Counted from the stretch's first letter, positions 48,431 through 57,161 are shown. The stretch: DNA of 64,000 nucleotides from Pontibacter sp. Tf4 (GCF_014212495.1 NZ_JACKZC010000011.1:62001-126000); one strand, 5' to 3'. The notes: generated by a model not told the origin, from the sequence alone. Translations and numbers: made by a program.

Positions 48431-48997
48431 TTACTTTGCCCATGACATCGTTTTAAAGAGCCAGTAGTTAGCAGCTTTTTTGGAGGTGAGTACATACTGC
48501 AACGGAATGATCTGCTGGCCTTGCCGGTCAATCATGAAGACCCGGTTGTTTCGCTTCACTTCCAGCAGGCCGGCCTTAGTGCAGCGTATGCTCTCAAATT
48601 CCGGTGCAACCAACTCAGTGCCTGTTCTGTCAACAATTCCATACCCGTCTTCTTTCCGGATCAGGAAAAGGTCGCCTTTCAGGTGTTTTATCTGATCATA
48701 AACAGGAGGGATGATCTCTACGCCCTGTGTATTGATCATGCCATATTTACCTCCGGCTTTCACAATAGCTACCATCCTGTAAAAGGTCTGTGCATCATCG
48801 TAACGCGGTGGTACCACTTCTTCAAACGCGGTGTTCAGGTAACCAAATTTTCCTCCTGACGCTACAAGCAGCATCCCGTTGTAAAAATACCTGTCTACCT
48901 GGTCGTATTGTTTTTTCTCTTTCTCTTTGTCTTTCTGAGCAAATGAGTAACTATAGCCACTAAGGGCAAGCAGAAGAGTAATAGTGAAGGCACGCAT
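48431..48997 (-). CDS. Exported WG-repeat protein
   Basis: 188 residues from ATG 48997 (an upstream Met at 49045 is not favoured). Signal peptide residues 1-20 (ends SFAQ), then a charged linker (KDKEKEKKQYDQ). Four or five WG repeats of about 22-25 residues follow: GKFGYLNTAFEEVVPPRYDDAQTFY, GKYGMINTQGVEIIPPVYDQIKHL, GYGIVDRTGTELVAPEFESIR and the ending RVFMIDRQGQQIIPLQYV. WG repeats are thought to bind ligands or proteins; function unknown. The last gene on this strand before a promoter gap. Confidence 0.85.
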   Translation of the reverse strand: MRAFTITLLLALSGYSYSFAQKDKEKEKKQYDQVDRYFYNGMLLVASGGKFGYLNTAFEEVVPPRYDDAQTFYRMVAIVKAGGKYGMINTQGVEIIPPVYDQIKHLKGDLFLIRKEDGYGIVDRTGTELVAPEFESIRCTKAGLLEVKRNNRVFMIDRQGQQIIPLQYVLTSKKAANYWLFKTMSWAK

Positions 48998-49222
48998 ATA
49001 AGTTGTTTTCAAGATCAGATCAGCAAGTTGGAGGCGAAAGTACAAAAATAAATAAATATAGGTTTATAAATATAGTAAATTCACTATGCTACAGTTATTA
49101 AATAAATTTTATCTGTTCTTGAATAAAACCAATAAATCAAATCGAAGTATAAAGTAACCTCAGTTTGTTTTATGTGCTATAGTTGTGGTTCGCAACTGTT
49201 TTAGCCCCTTTACTTTATACCT

Positions 49223-49432
49223 ATGAAAATACTTCGACACCTTCTGTTATTTACCTTTATCTGTCTGCTGGGCGCTTCCTGCAACCCCATGAATGGACGA
49301 AAAGCCATAGTTGTGGATGACGACGGCCGCAGCATGCGTTTTGAGCGCAACCGCCAGGAGAGCCGCAACGACAAGTGGGATGCCCGCAAAAAGAAAAATT
49401 TTAAGCAGAACAAGTATAAGCGCCGCGACTAA
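49223..49432 (+). CDS. Small lipoprotein with basic tail
   Basis: 69 residues. Lipoprotein signal with lipobox LLGASC (Cys at 20). The mature 49 residues begin with CNPMNGRKAIVVDDDGRSMRFER and end in a strongly basic, helix-prone KKKNFKQNKYKRRD. No family. Together with the gene at 46666 it is one of two very short, basic exported products in this part of the window. Confidence 0.6.
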   Translation: MKILRHLLLFTFICLLGASCNPMNGRKAIVVDDDGRSMRFERNRQESRNDKWDARKKKNFKQNKYKRRD

Positions 49433-49517
49433 CGTGCTATAGTTTGGGTAACTATAGCTGCTATAGTCAGCAGCAAATTAAAGTATACTTTATAGCTATA
49501 TAAGCGTATAAGCGGCT

Positions 49518-50018
49518 ATGATGGAACCGCAGGAAATACGCTACAGCCGCACGCCGCACACCGAAAAACTGAAGTGGGTAAACCACATGGTCAAACTCAT
49601 GGATAACCAGTTCAGGATTCCGGGCACAAATTTCAGGTTTGGGTTAGACCCTTTGCTTGGCTTGTTTCCGGTGGCCGGCGATCTGGCTTCGTTTGGGGTA
49701 TCGGCTATGCTGGTGATGACCATGGCGCGACATGGTGCCAGCGGGAAAGTGGTAGCCCTGATGCTGCTGAACATAACCCTCGATACGATTATCGGGAGCA
49801 TCCCGATTCTTGGCAACTTCTTCGACTTTTTCTTTAAGGCAAACCAACGCAATGTGCGCCTGCTTACCCGCCACTACGAGGAAGGCAAATACCAGGGCAG
49901 CGGCAAAGGTGTTATCCTTGGAGTTGTTATCGGAGTAATTGTGCTGTTTGTACTGCTGCTGTGGCTACTCTGGCAACTGGCCGAGTGGATCTATACGCAG
50001 TTAGCAACTATACTATAA
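49518..50018 (+). CDS. DUF4112 membrane protein
   Basis: 166 residues. DUF4112 landmarks are IPGTNFRFGLDPLLGLFPVAGDLASFGVSAMLV (near 35-67) and LLNITLDTIIGSIPILGNFFDFFFKANQRNVRLL (near 85-118), with one or two membrane helices ahead and a C-terminal transmembrane helix (about 130-155). Family function unknown. Two in-frame ATG at 49518 and 49521. The stop region overlaps the end of the convergent uvsE gene by 6 bp. Confidence 0.9.
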   Translation: MMEPQEIRYSRTPHTEKLKWVNHMVKLMDNQFRIPGTNFRFGLDPLLGLFPVAGDLASFGVSAMLVMTMARHGASGKVVALMLLNITLDTIIGSIPILGNFFDFFFKANQRNVRLLTRHYEEGKYQGSGKGVILGVVIGVIVLFVLLLWLLWQLAEWIYTQLATIL

Positions 50019-50906
50019 ACGGCCAAGGCTGCCTGCAACAGCTACTGCTTTCAGGGCACTGGCTTCTTTATCCTTTATTTCCAGCATAATATCCATGTCC
50101 AGCCCCTCGGTCTCCACTAAAAAATCGTGGAAAAGCTCTTCGGATATTGTTTGCACGTGTTTGCCTTTTCGCTCGGCAGGCGCCTGTGCGCTGTAGTCCA
50201 TCATTAAAATGCCATCCCGGTCTGGTTGCCAGGTGCTGGCAGCAATCTCTACGGCTTCCCGCATCGGCTCTCCGTTGTTCACGCATTCGTGGTGCAGGTT
50301 ATCAAAAATAATGGGCATGCCGGTTAACTCGTGCAGGCGCAGACAGTCCAGCAAACTATAGGTGCGGTCGTCGTTCTCTACACATAACCGGGCTTTCACG
50401 CTCTCAGGTAACCGGGTATGGTATACATCTGCAAAACGATCTATAGCTGAGCCTTTGTCGCCATAGGCCCCGCCACCGTGTATCTGTAGCCGGGCGGTGG
50501 TATCCAGTTCCATCAGGTCGAGGATGCTGGCCTGGTACACCAGTTCGGCAATGCTGTTGTTTACCGTCTGGGGGTTAGGGGAGTTGAGCACTACAAACTG
50601 GTCGGGGTGCATGGAAATGCGCATATTGTGCTGTTTGATATAGTTGCCCAGCTGCACAAACTGCTCTTTAAAATGCTCCTGCCAGTTATATTGATTTACC
50701 TCATGCGAGGCAAAAGGCACCAGATCTGAAGTGAGCCTGAAAAAATACAGCCCGTGCTGCACGTTATATTCCAGGATGCGCTGCAGACAGGTCAGGTTTA
50801 GCTGTACGGTCTCTATCAGCCGCTCATCGGAATACGAGGCCAGCCGGAAAGTGCGGGAAGAAGTGCAGTCCAGCGACTGGTTAATGCAGGGGTAGCCTAT
50901 TTTCAT
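50013..50906 (-). CDS. uvsE: UV DNA damage endonuclease UvsE
   Basis: 297 residues, TIM-barrel endonuclease nicking 5' to UV photoproducts in the alternative excision repair path. Family landmarks are MKIGYPCINQSLDC (residue 1), LYFFRLTSDLVPFASHE, RISMHPDQFVVLNSPNP (metal-ligand His near 101), LQIHGGGAYGDKGSAI (near 145), LCVENDDRTYS (Glu near 175), MPIIFDNLHHECVN (Asp, His near 200) and the final DIMLEIKDKEASALK. Monocistronic; its end overlaps the DUF4112 gene by 6 bp in the opposite direction. Confidence 0.96.
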   Translation of the reverse strand: MKIGYPCINQSLDCTSSRTFRLASYSDERLIETVQLNLTCLQRILEYNVQHGLYFFRLTSDLVPFASHEVNQYNWQEHFKEQFVQLGNYIKQHNMRISMHPDQFVVLNSPNPQTVNNSIAELVYQASILDLMELDTTARLQIHGGGAYGDKGSAIDRFADVYHTRLPESVKARLCVENDDRTYSLLDCLRLHELTGMPIIFDNLHHECVNNGEPMREAVEIAASTWQPDRDGILMMDYSAQAPAERKGKHVQTISEELFHDFLVETEGLDMDIMLEIKDKEASALKAVAVAGSLGRL

Positions 50907-50957
50907 GGTGCCGTTTTTTGCTTTAGCTAACTTACGGACATCAGATTTGTTTGGCTG

Positions 50958-51608
50958 TTACTGTTCTTTTTCTTCGTAGCCGGTGTTATCCTTAAAAAAG
51001 CGGTTATAGTTTTCCTGCTCCTTTTTCTGGCGCTCCAGTTCCTGTAAAAAATACAGCTCTTTCATTTTTCTCAGCTCCTTGCCCTCCCTCGAAAAAAGGT
51101 CATATAACAGGCTGATAGGCGTTAGCACCGTGGGTGGCGGTGGCGGAGGTGGTGGTGGCATTTTAGGCGCTGGCACGTACGCCGGATTTTTGACATAGTT
51201 AGGGTCCGGGCGGTTCATGTTGCGCAGGGCACGCTGTATCATTTCCTGCGAAGGGCGGTTGGTGATCTCCACTTCGCCCAGCATCACACTATCTTCCTGC
51301 ATAACTATAGTTACGCGCATTTCCGAAACCGGCATGTGACGTGGCAGATATAGAATAGGCTTATAGCCAACGGCGCGTATCAATAAGGTGTCCTGAGGCG
51401 CAACATCTATCAGGAATTTACCTTCGGTGTCGGAGATAACTGCTTTGGTGGTGCCATAGCGTACAATGCCTGCGCCTGGCACGGGTGTTTTTTTATCGGG
51501 GCCGAGTACGGTACCACTGATTCTTACGTTGCGTTGCGCCAGCGCTGGTGCCCAGGTGAGCAACATCAGCAAAAGGATTAAGCCTGTAAGATTGAGATAC
51601 CGGTGCAT
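50958..51608 (-). CDS. Exported CarboxypepD_reg-like protein with poly-Pro run
   Basis: 216 residues. Signal peptide residues 1-24 (ends PALAQ). A CarboxypepD_reg-like beta sandwich (about 25-115: ISGTVLGPDKKTPVPGAGIVRYG, TLLIRAVGYKPILYLP, MQEDSVMLGEVEI) is followed by a segment with nine consecutive prolines near 152-160 and a charged helical C-terminus (LQELERQKKEQENYNRFFKD). Same architecture as the protein at 2039-2695, including the QEDxVxLxEVxI join. Role likely structural or envelope-associated; no catalytic residues seen. Confidence 0.82.
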   Translation of the reverse strand: MHRYLNLTGLILLLMLLTWAPALAQRNVRISGTVLGPDKKTPVPGAGIVRYGTTKAVISDTEGKFLIDVAPQDTLLIRAVGYKPILYLPRHMPVSEMRVTIVMQEDSVMLGEVEITNRPSQEMIQRALRNMNRPDPNYVKNPAYVPAPKMPPPPPPPPPTVLTPISLLYDLFSREGKELRKMKELYFLQELERQKKEQENYNRFFKDNTGYEEKEQ

Positions 51609-51744
51609 GTAACAGGTTGGGTGCAGTAGCAGGTTATAAAGGCTGCCTGTAATACGCCAAAGATGGTTAAAAAGTATGCCAGCTCCAAAATTTATAACTA
51701 TAGCTATGCTGTAACTATAGTTCAGTAGCGTTCAGGCCAACAAA

Positions 51745-51778
51745 AAATCGCCTGCAAATTTTGGTTTGCAGGCGATTT
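51745..51778 (-). terminator. Terminator of the lipoprotein gene at 51805
   Basis: Perfect 14-bp stem AAATCGCCTGCAAA / TTTGCAGGCGATTT with a 6-nt loop, T run on the minus strand. Confidence 0.85.
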
Positions 51779-51804
51779 CGCGTGTTTTCTGAGCTTGTAA
51801 GTTG

Positions 51805-52335
51805 TTAGTTGTCGTTATATGGAGTAAGCCGTTCTTTTTTCTTATCAGTTTTTTTGGTTGTGGCTTTGCCTTTGTTCGAATTCTGGATAGTCTGTTTATC
51901 TGTTCCTTCTGTTCTGGCAGGTTGTGTATCGGCTGTAGTTGTTTGCGGCATTGCGCTGTTTGGTTGCGTTTTGCCTGTCTGGTTGTTAGTGGTGGTAATG
52001 GTCTTGCTTGAGTCCATTGCTGCCGTTTTAGCAGTTCCCGGTGCCAGACCACCCATTCGCTCGGTAGCAGTAAAATGATAGAATTCTACAGGGTTGTTAT
52101 GGGTATAGTAGTCTCTGACCAATTGCTCTGCCGACAGGTTTTGCTGAGCCGGGGTTTCAGTTGTTACGTTTGTTGTGGCAGCGGTGCCGGGTCTGTTATA
52201 GTTGTTCAGCTGGTTTGGTTCAACTCTATCATTTTCGTTGGCATCCGCTACTTCATACGTTGTACCTCTGTCTTCGGAGCAGGAAGCCAGCAACAAGGCT
52301 GTGGCGAGGCTTACGGGATATAATATCTTTTTCAT
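51805..52335 (-). CDS. Low-complexity lipoprotein
   Basis: 176 residues. Signal with lipobox LLASC (Cys at 19). The rest is polar and mostly disordered: Asn/Thr/Gln-rich stretches (NNYNRPGTAATTNVTTETPAQQN, TTTNNQTGKTQPNSA) around a short ordered core, LVRDYYTHNNPVEFYHFTATERMGGL, and a Lys-rich tail (KKTDKKKERLTPYNDN). No recognised family. An envelope spacer or surface-exposed lipoprotein is possible. Monocistronic with a strong terminator. Confidence 0.65.
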   Translation of the reverse strand: MKKILYPVSLATALLLASCSEDRGTTYEVADANENDRVEPNQLNNYNRPGTAATTNVTTETPAQQNLSAEQLVRDYYTHNNPVEFYHFTATERMGGLAPGTAKTAAMDSSKTITTTNNQTGKTQPNSAMPQTTTADTQPARTEGTDKQTIQNSNKGKATTKKTDKKKERLTPYNDN

Positions 52336-52458
52336 CGTTTGTTTTCTTGCGTTTTACATAGGTGCAGCGCCAGTTGGCGTGATATCGGCGCCGGTGCGTC
52401 TGATTTTTTACGTGCAGTGCCAGGTAAAGTTAAACAGGCAGGAGTTGGCGGGCCCAAA

Positions 52459-52492
52459 CAAAAACGGACCAACCCTTAGGAGCTGGTCCGTT
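52459..52492 (-). terminator. Terminator of the metallophosphoesterase gene
   Basis: AACGGACCA / TGGTCCGTT stem with a TTTTGTTTGG tail on the minus strand. Confidence 0.75.
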
Positions 52493-52511
52493 GCTATAGT
52501 TGCTGTTACTG

Positions 52512-53744
52512 TCAGGCCTTCTTTAATTCGAACACGGTTATTTCCGGTAAAAAGCCTACACGACCCGGGTAGCCTAAAAAGCCGAGGCCTGTATTTACAT
52601 ACAGGTACTGGCGCCCTTTCTGGTACAGGCCTGCCCACTGCTTGTACACATACTGCACAGGGCTCCACTTTAAGCCGGGTATGTTTACGCCAAACTGCAT
52701 GCCATGCGTATGCCCCGATAAGGTCAGGTCTATGTCGGTATATTTCTGGTTTATTTCGCCATCCCAGTGCGATGGGTCATGCGAAAGCAGTACTTTAAAC
52801 GGTACCTTCTCAGTACCGGCATGAGCACTGTGCAGGTCTCCGTATTTCGGGAAGTTGGCGCGGTTGCCCCAGTTCTCCACACCAAGTATAGCAATCTGCT
52901 CCCCATCCTTTTCAATCAGGCGGTGCTCGTTCATCAGGAGTTGCCAGCCCATTTTGCCCTGTGCTTCCATCAGGTTTTGCAGGTTCTGCTTTTTAGCTGC
53001 CGCGCTGCTCCATGTCACGTAATCGCCATAATCGTGGTTGCCCAGCACAGAGTATACAGCTTTTTTAGCTTTGATCTGCTTCAGTGTGTCCAGGTGCGGG
53101 TATAGTTCGGTGGCAACGTTGTTCACCAGGTCGCCGGTAAAAAGTACCACGTCCGCTTCCTGTTTATTTATCAGGCGCACGGCTTCCTGCAACGGTTCTG
53201 TGGAGTGGAAGCTGCCGGTGTGCAGGTCTGTAATCTGCAGCAGTTTAAAGCCATCAAAGGCCTGTGGCAGGTTCGGGAATTTTAGCGTTACGCGCTTTAC
53301 ACGGTAATCATAAGCGCCCTTTACCATGCCATAAATAAAAGCCGAAAAAGGGACGGCCGCTACCAGAAGGCCCATCTGGCTCAGGAATTTATTGCGCGAC
53401 GGATCAAACGCCGGTTCGGTGTTTACGGCATTCAGAGCCATTTTACTAATGCGCACCAGGTCATCTACAAACAGGAAAAGCACTACCAGCAGTTTACTGG
53501 CATACAGTATAAAAAAGATGTTGGTCAGGTATATTTTAACCTGCGAGGACGGGTGCCGTGGCGTGTTCGCAAAAATGGCAAAAACGACCAGTGCAGCTGC
53601 AAACAACGCCCAGTAAGCGATCCGGATGATTCGCTGGGTGTCGGGTGCAAGCCCCTGGGTTACGGTTTTCAGTGCCTGGAACACATACAGGTCTACCAGG
53701 AAAAGTATAAAAGCAAGTATTGCAAAAGAGATCATGCGTCGCAT
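52512..53744 (-). CDS. Membrane-anchored metallophosphoesterase (YkuE/Icc type)
   Basis: 410 residues. Three or four N-terminal transmembrane helices (about 4-145), then a calcineurin-like phosphoesterase domain (about 165-405) facing the periplasm or membrane. Two-metal motifs: LLQITDLHTGSFHSTEP, VVLFTGDLVNN, SVLGNHDYGDY, VLLSHDPSHWDG and LTLSGHTHGMQFG. Resembles UDP-2,3-diacylglucosamine hydrolases and other lipid-linked phosphatases; substrate unknown. The start is either of two nearby Met (53744 or 53735). Monocistronic. Confidence 0.93.
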   Translation of the reverse strand: MRRMISFAILAFILFLVDLYVFQALKTVTQGLAPDTQRIIRIAYWALFAAALVVFAIFANTPRHPSSQVKIYLTNIFFILYASKLLVVLFLFVDDLVRISKMALNAVNTEPAFDPSRNKFLSQMGLLVAAVPFSAFIYGMVKGAYDYRVKRVTLKFPNLPQAFDGFKLLQITDLHTGSFHSTEPLQEAVRLINKQEADVVLFTGDLVNNVATELYPHLDTLKQIKAKKAVYSVLGNHDYGDYVTWSSAAAKKQNLQNLMEAQGKMGWQLLMNEHRLIEKDGEQIAILGVENWGNRANFPKYGDLHSAHAGTEKVPFKVLLSHDPSHWDGEINQKYTDIDLTLSGHTHGMQFGVNIPGLKWSPVQYVYKQWAGLYQKGRQYLYVNTGLGFLGYPGRVGFLPEITVFELKKA

Positions 53745-53883
53745 TCTGTAAAATCAAATCCGCCTGCAGGTGTAGCAGGCGGTAAGTACACGTTAATCGA
53801 AAATTTCAGGGCCATCCTTGAACTAAATGCATTGACTTAGACTTTCAGAGGCACCGCTTTTAATCAACAAATATTGTACCGAC

Positions 53884-54600
53884 ATGAAAGACGCTGACAC
53901 GCTGACGGCCTACCGGCCTGCACTCAACATCAAGACATGGGCTGAAGAGGACCGGCCCCGCGAAAAACTGCTGCTGAAAGGCAAAGCGGCCCTCAGCGAT
54001 GCCGAATTGATAGCCATTCTGATAGGCTCCGGTACCCCCAAATTAACGGCCGTTGATGTAGCCAAACTGATACTTGCTGCTGTCGGTAACGACCTGAACG
54101 AACTGGCCCGGCTAAGCGTGAAAGACCTGATGAAGCATAAGGGAATAGGAGAGGCCAAAGCCATAACTATAGTTAGTGCCCTGGAACTGGGCCGCCGGCG
54201 AAAAGAGACCGCCGCTGCTGCCAGAACGCAGATCACCTGCTCCACTGATATTTACAATTATATAAAACCGCAGCTGCTGGACCTGCCGCACGAGGAATTC
54301 TGGATCATTTTGCTGAACCGTGCCAATATCGTGATGAAAAAGGAAAGCATTAGCGCCGGCGGTGTTGCCGGCACCGTGGCCGACCCCAAGATCATCTTCA
54401 AAAAAGCGCTGGAGCAACTGGCAAGCTCCGTTATACTGGTGCATAACCACCCCAGCGGCAATACAAAGCCCAGCGCCGCCGACATTGCCCTCACCAAAAA
54501 GATGAAAGAAGCCGGCCAGTTCCTCGACCTCCCCATCCTCGACCACATCATCTTCACCGACAACGACTACTATAGCTTCGCCGATGAGGGACTGCTATAG
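53884..54600 (+). CDS. radC: RadC-family JAB-domain protein
   Basis: 238 residues. N-terminal UPF0758 helix-hairpin-helix part (PREKLLLKGKAALSDAELIAILIGSGTPKLTAVDVAK, LMKHKGIGEAKAITIVSALELGRR) followed by the JAB/MPN metallo domain with the metal motif HNHPSGNTKPSAADIALTKKM (near 196) and the upstream Glu in RANIVMKKESISAGG. Despite its name, a DNA repair role is unproven. Two exact or near copies of the iterated motif lie in the gene (exact at 54165-54174, encoded I-T-I-V). Its end abuts the repeat arm of the next element. Confidence 0.94.
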   Translation: MKDADTLTAYRPALNIKTWAEEDRPREKLLLKGKAALSDAELIAILIGSGTPKLTAVDVAKLILAAVGNDLNELARLSVKDLMKHKGIGEAKAITIVSALELGRRRKETAAAARTQITCSTDIYNYIKPQLLDLPHEEFWIILLNRANIVMKKESISAGGVAGTVADPKIIFKKALEQLASSVILVHNHPSGNTKPSAADIALTKKMKEAGQFLDLPILDHIIFTDNDYYSFADEGLL

Positions 54601-55081
54601 TTTGGGAGTTTATGAGTTTAGGAGTTAGAGAGTTTAAGACTAAATGAGTTTATGAAGTGTGGGGAGGATAGAATGAAGAATTTTGATTTTGCAGAGCAGT
54701 TTAAAGTGCGCACAAAAATTTTTGCGTTACGTGTTATCAAGTTATTCCAGGCGCTGCCTAAGGATTCAGAGGCGCAAATCCTTGGCAAGCAGTTGTTGCG
54801 TTCTGCTACGTCAGTTGCTGCTAATTATCGTGCGGCCTGCAGGTCAAGGTCTAAAGCAGAATTTGCAGCTAAGATAGGCGTTGCGCTGGAAGAAGCCGAT
54901 GAGTCATTGTTCTGGCTGGAAATGTTGGAAGAGTCAGAAATTATAAAACCGAGTCTTTTAGTTGCTTTAAAGCAGGAGGCATATGAACTCACAGCCATAC
55001 TTGCCACCATCAGAAAGAACGCAGCTAAAAAATAAAGTTTCTTAAATAATCTAACTCATTAACTCCTAAACTAACTAACTC
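54601..55081. mobile_element. Inverted-repeat element carrying the four-helix-bundle gene
   Basis: The gene at 54673-55035 is bracketed by low-complexity arms: 54601-54651 and 55036-55081. They share AGTTTAGGAGTTA (54615-54627, inverted at 55060-55072) and related GAGTTA-type units. The same unit type builds the gene-less element at 17563-17752. No transposase, target duplication or known attachment site is visible, so mobility is an inference. Confidence 0.5.
54673..55035 (+). CDS. Four-helix-bundle protein (23S rRNA intervening-sequence type)
   Basis: 120 residues from ATG 54673, chosen because GGGGAGG at 54661-54667 is an unusually good Shine-Dalgarno for this genome; an ATG at 54652 lies inside the repeat arm. 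All-helical: DFAEQFKVRTKIFALRVIKLFQALP, ILGKQLLRSATSVAANYRAACRSRSKAEFAAKIGVALEEADESLFWLEMLEES and a last helix LLVALKQEAYELTAILATIRK. This is the S23/bIVP fold known from rRNA intervening sequences and, as a relative, from the Avd protein of diversity-generating retroelements. Its function is unknown. Located between RadC and YwbE and enclosed by inverted repeats. Confidence 0.9.
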   Translation: MKNFDFAEQFKVRTKIFALRVIKLFQALPKDSEAQILGKQLLRSATSVAANYRAACRSRSKAEFAAKIGVALEEADESLFWLEMLEESEIIKPSLLVALKQEAYELTAILATIRKNAAKK

Positions 55082-55269
55082 AAAACTTCTTTAACTCTCC
55101 CTACTTCGCCAGTCTCTAAGCGTACTTTAATGCCGTGGGGGTGGTTAGGGGAATTGGTCAGGATATCCTGCACGTAGCCTTCGGTAAGGTATCCGGTGCG
55201 CTGGTCTTCTTTCATTACAATGTTTACCCGCATGCCGGGCTTTATATTCGAGCGTTTTCTGCCATCCAT
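55075..55269 (-). CDS. YwbE family (DUF2196) protein
   Basis: 64 residues from ATG 55269; the open frame runs to 55551, but only the last 64 codons fit the family. YwbE landmarks are RSNIKPGMRVNIVMKEDQRTG, LTEGYVQDILTNSPNHPHGIKVRLETGEVGRVKEVL, a small SH3-like RNA-binding-type barrel. Role unknown; cytosolic. It begins 44 bp after the pyruvate kinase-like gene ends, same strand, so probably co-transcribed. Its stop codon lies 2 bp past the repeat arm of the neighbouring element. Confidence 0.85.
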   Translation of the reverse strand: MDGRKRSNIKPGMRVNIVMKEDQRTGYLTEGYVQDILTNSPNHPHGIKVRLETGEVGRVKEVLS

Positions 55270-55313
55270 AGTTATAGAGTTTCGTTTCCGTAAAAGTACG
55301 GGTTTATAGTTTA

Positions 55314-57161
55314 TCAGGAGGGTGTTTGGCTGAGTTCCGAAATGTGCAGGCTGCGCAGCATGGATGTTTTTTTGAGTTGGTGGTCCTGCATGCGCTGCAC
55401 AATGTCCTGCAACAGGGTAATGGCCTCGATTATATGCGGTCCTTTGTTCAGCATAATGCAGTCGGCGCGTTGGGCCATGGCAGCATCTGTGATCTCTGCC
55501 CGCGACGGCCTGCCTTTTTTCGCTAACGACTCCAGCACCTGCGTAGCCCATACTACCGGCATATGCGATGCCTCACAGATCCAGAGGATTTCTTCCTGTA
55601 CTTCGGCCAGACGCTGCCAGCCACACTCCACGGCCAGGTCGCCACGCGCGATCATAATGCCCGCCGGGTACGACTGCATTACAGCCAGCAACAGGTATGG
55701 CAGGTTCTTGAAACCTTCTTTCGTTTCTATTTTAAGCATGATGGCCAGGTCCCTGGCTTTTAATTTATTCAGCTCAGCGCGCAGTGCATGCACCATAGCC
55801 GGGTAGTTGGCAAACGAAAGATTTACGATATCGGCATGGCGCGCTACAAACTTTAGGTCCTGTTTGTCTTTTTCTGTCAGGTCGTGCAGGTGTAGTTTGG
55901 TTTCGGGCAGGTTAATTCCTTTGTCAGCCCGCAACAGGCTGCCTTTCTCTTTGGCGAACGTGATTTTTACAAGCAGCTTATCCGGTTCCACTTCCGCCAC
56001 TACGCCTTCTATAGCGCCGTCATCAAACAGGATCGGGTCGTCTTTTTTAACCTGGTCAAAAACTTCGGGCAGTGTGCAGGAAATATGGGCAGGTTTCAGA
56101 ATGTGCCCGTTCTCATCAAACTGTGCCGGCTCCCCGGGCACCGGGTCGCGGTGTAGTACGAGCAGGTGGTCTTTCTTCAGCAGGATCGGAACCTCAATAG
56201 GAGGTAGTTCACCCACGGTAGTGGTGCGGCTGGCAATGGCTTTGGTCTCTACTTTCAGTTCGGTGCCTGTCGCGATGTAAGAAGTTTTAAGCAAGTGAGC
56301 CACCACCCCTTTCTTTTCCTTTCGGATGACGGATAGCGAGCGCTTGCGGCCGCGTGTATCGGTGAACTTTATCTTATCGCCTTCCTGTAGCTGGTTTACC
56401 CAGGCATCCTCTACAGGTAAGGTAGCATCCACCTTGGTGGTTGGCGGTGTGTTGCTGCCTGTAATCCAGACTATAGCCGGCGACGCTACCAGTCCCATTT
56501 CATTGTTCACAGGCCGTATCGCCATTACTTTAGGTCCTGTCTTCAGCTCCCCGGTACGCAGTTTCGGACCCATCAGGTCAAAAAGAATAGAGCAGGGAAG
56601 GCCTGTGGCACTTTCGGCTTTGCGTATGTTCCGGATCATGGCCAGCCAGGTGGTGGGGTTGTCATGCGCACAGTTTATGCGGGCGCAGTTCATGCCGGCT
56701 TTCAGCATACGTTCTACCAGTTCATAATCTTTTGCCAGGTCTGTAGAGAAAGTGACCATAATACGGGTCGTGCGGTTAGCAGGCAACGGACCTAACAGGC
56801 TTTCGGTGTGTTTCGTGAGTAGCTTCCGGTTTTCTAAAAATGAAACCGATAGTTTGTGCTCGATTGGCGGGCATTGCGCCAGGTGACACAATTGCTTCCG
56901 GATTGACTGCAGGCTTGCCAGCACATGCCCCTCGGCTCTCCCTAACGAGGACAGGCCTAATTGGGCCAGAGCATCCTGCAAACCACGGATGTCGTGTTGC
57001 CGCAACGCCAGGTAATGCAGCAGGTTACGGGCACTCTTCCGGAATTTAGGATGCACCTTCTTTATCTCTTCTGAGAACTTCTTTTCCAATGCCAGGGCAT
57101 CGGCATGCAAGCCGTCTATCTGGGTTATAAGGGGCTGGTAGGTTGTTTCTCGCTTGGCCAT
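55314..57161 (-). CDS. Atypical pyruvate kinase with N-terminal helical extension
   Basis: 615 residues against about 470-480 for ordinary pyruvate kinase. Residues 1-125 are a helical extension (HPKFRKSARNLLHYLALRQHDIRGLQD). The catalytic barrel is recognisable: MVTFSTDLAKD and INCAHDNPTTW (adapted RxNFSHG), ILFDLMGPKLRTG near 200, DPILFDDGAI (B-domain region), LKIETKEGFKNL with the catalytic Lys near 475, MIARGDLAVECGWQ, VVWATQVLESLAKKGRPSRAEITDAA. The usual GETAKG loop is replaced by LNKGPHIIEAI and the C-terminal allosteric domain is missing. ADP phosphorylation by this form is plausible but unproven. Confidence 0.85.
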   Translation of the reverse strand: MAKRETTYQPLITQIDGLHADALALEKKFSEEIKKVHPKFRKSARNLLHYLALRQHDIRGLQDALAQLGLSSLGRAEGHVLASLQSIRKQLCHLAQCPPIEHKLSVSFLENRKLLTKHTESLLGPLPANRTTRIMVTFSTDLAKDYELVERMLKAGMNCARINCAHDNPTTWLAMIRNIRKAESATGLPCSILFDLMGPKLRTGELKTGPKVMAIRPVNNEMGLVASPAIVWITGSNTPPTTKVDATLPVEDAWVNQLQEGDKIKFTDTRGRKRSLSVIRKEKKGVVAHLLKTSYIATGTELKVETKAIASRTTTVGELPPIEVPILLKKDHLLVLHRDPVPGEPAQFDENGHILKPAHISCTLPEVFDQVKKDDPILFDDGAIEGVVAEVEPDKLLVKITFAKEKGSLLRADKGINLPETKLHLHDLTEKDKQDLKFVARHADIVNLSFANYPAMVHALRAELNKLKARDLAIMLKIETKEGFKNLPYLLLAVMQSYPAGIMIARGDLAVECGWQRLAEVQEEILWICEASHMPVVWATQVLESLAKKGRPSRAEITDAAMAQRADCIMLNKGPHIIEAITLLQDIVQRMQDHQLKKTSMLRSLHISELSQTPS

